Assembly: GCA_003694875.1 (NCBI GenBank)
Contig: RFJN01000511.1
Span: forward strand, 1 to 5,065
Source: Planctomycetota bacterium
Lineage (GTDB): Bacteria > Planctomycetota > J058 > J103
Direction of reading: 5' to 3'
Length of the DNA: 5,065 nt
The position numbers and the translations under genes were made by a program. Shown piece after piece: positions 4,164 to 5,065 of this stretch (position 1 is its first letter; each line of letters starts with the position of its first letter). Below the pieces are notes generated by a model, which made no database searches, was not told the origin of the DNA, and saw nothing but the letters and a program-made list of their open reading frames with translations.

Positions 4164-5065
4164 CCGGGGCGTTCGATCTGAGCGAGGCAGAGCTGAGCTT
4201 CGAGGGCGTGCCGATCTACTTCCTCACCCGCGGCGGCGCGTTGCTCGACGCGTTCGCCGAGCTGCCGGCACGCCACCGGCGCCTGAGCATGGGCGTGCAG
4301 AGCTTCGATCCGAGCTGGCTCGACCGCATGGGTCGACGTGCGTTCGGAACGCGCGCGCAGGTGGCGCAGGTCGTGCGCCGCGCCCACGCGCTCGGCATGA
4401 CCGTCTCGTGCGATCTGCTGATCAACCTGCCGGGACAGCCGCTCGCCGACATGCTCGAGGACGTGCGCGCCGCACACGAGCTCGGCTTCGACCAGGTCTG
4501 CGTCTACCACCTGGTGTTGTTCGAAGGTCTCGGTACGCCATGGTCGCGCGACCCGGCCATGCTGGCGGCGCTGCCGGACAACGAACAGGCGTTCCACAAC
4601 TGGCGTTCGGTGCGCGCCTTCCTGCTCGAGCGCGGCTACGAGCAGAGCACGCTCACCAACTTCGAGCGCGAGGGCGTCGCGGGAACGCCGCGCGCCTTCC
4701 TCTACGAGGCGCTGAGCTTCCGCCCCGAACAGACCGACGCGGTGGGCTTCGGCCCGGGCGGGATCTCGTGCTTCACCGATCTCGCGCACGGCCGCGCGAT
4801 CAAGCTTGTGAACGCGGCCGGAGCGGCCGCCTATCGCCACCGGATCGAGCGCGACGCCGCGGCGTTCGATCGCGCGTTCCGCTACACCGCGCGGGATCTG
4901 CGTCTGCTGCACCTGACGCGCACGCTCGCACGCGGCGAGATCGAGCGCACCACCTACCGCCGCGTTTTCGGCACCGACGCGCTCGCCGACTTCCCGCAGT
5001 CGTTCACGGCCCTCGGCGATGCCGGCCTCGTCGAGGTCGACGAGCGGGCGATCCGGCTGACCGAA
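4142..5065 (+). pseudogene. HemN-like radical SAM enzyme, C-terminal part in shifted frame, open at window end
   Basis: This is the rest of the gene begun at 3717, readable one frame away and without a stop to the window edge. It opens with VGRALTGAFDLSEAELSFEG, directly continuing PPEAFRQ of the first part, so a single missing base near 4146-4150 explains the break. HemN/HemW landmarks follow in order: GVQSFDPSWLDRMGRR, CDLLINLPGQP, VYHLVLFEGLGTPW, GYEQSTLTNFER, GFGPGGISCF, then a HemN_C-like helical and winged region (from about FRYTARDLRLLHL to LGDAGLVEVDE). The joined product would exceed 450 residues, near full HemN length. Codon choice and motifs remain well conserved after the break, so the lesion is recent or a sequencing error. 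A separate start for this part is unlikely, as no ribosome binding site is evident. Confidence 0.8.

Noticed and set aside
4073..4912. Minus-strand open frame of 279 codons over the radical SAM 3' part
   Set aside because: The plus strand carries the ordered HemN motifs here. The minus frame is an antisense shadow without a domain.

Overview
The window is very GC-rich bacterial DNA with strong G/C preference at third codon positions. A tRNA with an encoded CCA end, Shine-Dalgarno sites and a PIN/RHH toxin-antitoxin pair suggest a high-GC proteobacterium or a similar high-GC lineage. No marker in the window settles the phylum. Gene density is low for a bacterium: long gene-free, inverted-repeat-rich spacers separate a few short units, which looks like an accessory or recombining region.

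Layout. Positions 1-42 are the 3' half of a tRNA, probably tRNA-Arg reading AGR codons, followed by a weak terminator-like hairpin. Positions 335-996 (minus strand) hold a two-gene toxin-antitoxin operon: a ribbon-helix-helix antitoxin, then a PIN-domain toxin starting at TTG in a TTGA overlap. Its probable promoter contains three tandem 8-bp repeats, a good candidate autoregulatory operator. Positions 997-1589 hold no gene I can support, only palindromes, a possible promoter and a hairpin around the next ribosome binding site. Positions 1590-2279 (plus) encode a 229-residue protein of unknown family. It is bracketed by two diverged copies of a 43-bp sequence and followed by a cluster of inverted repeats. 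Positions 2398-2938 show nothing convincing.

The right end is a divergent regulator/enzyme pair. A TetR-family repressor (minus) faces a HemN-like radical SAM gene (plus). Between them lie a sigma70-like promoter, two tandem TTAC-N3-GTAA palindromes and a structured leader. The inferred logic is that the repressor binds the paired palindromes over the enzyme promoter and a small ligand releases it. The radical SAM gene has an unusual Cys-x6-Cys-x2-Cys cluster motif and is interrupted by a one-base frameshift near 4148; its conserved 3' part stays open to the window edge.

The main points for follow-up are the non-canonical radical SAM motif with its TetR control, the 8-bp repeat operator of the toxin-antitoxin pair, the hairpin over the ribosome binding site of the unknown gene, and the repeats around that gene.
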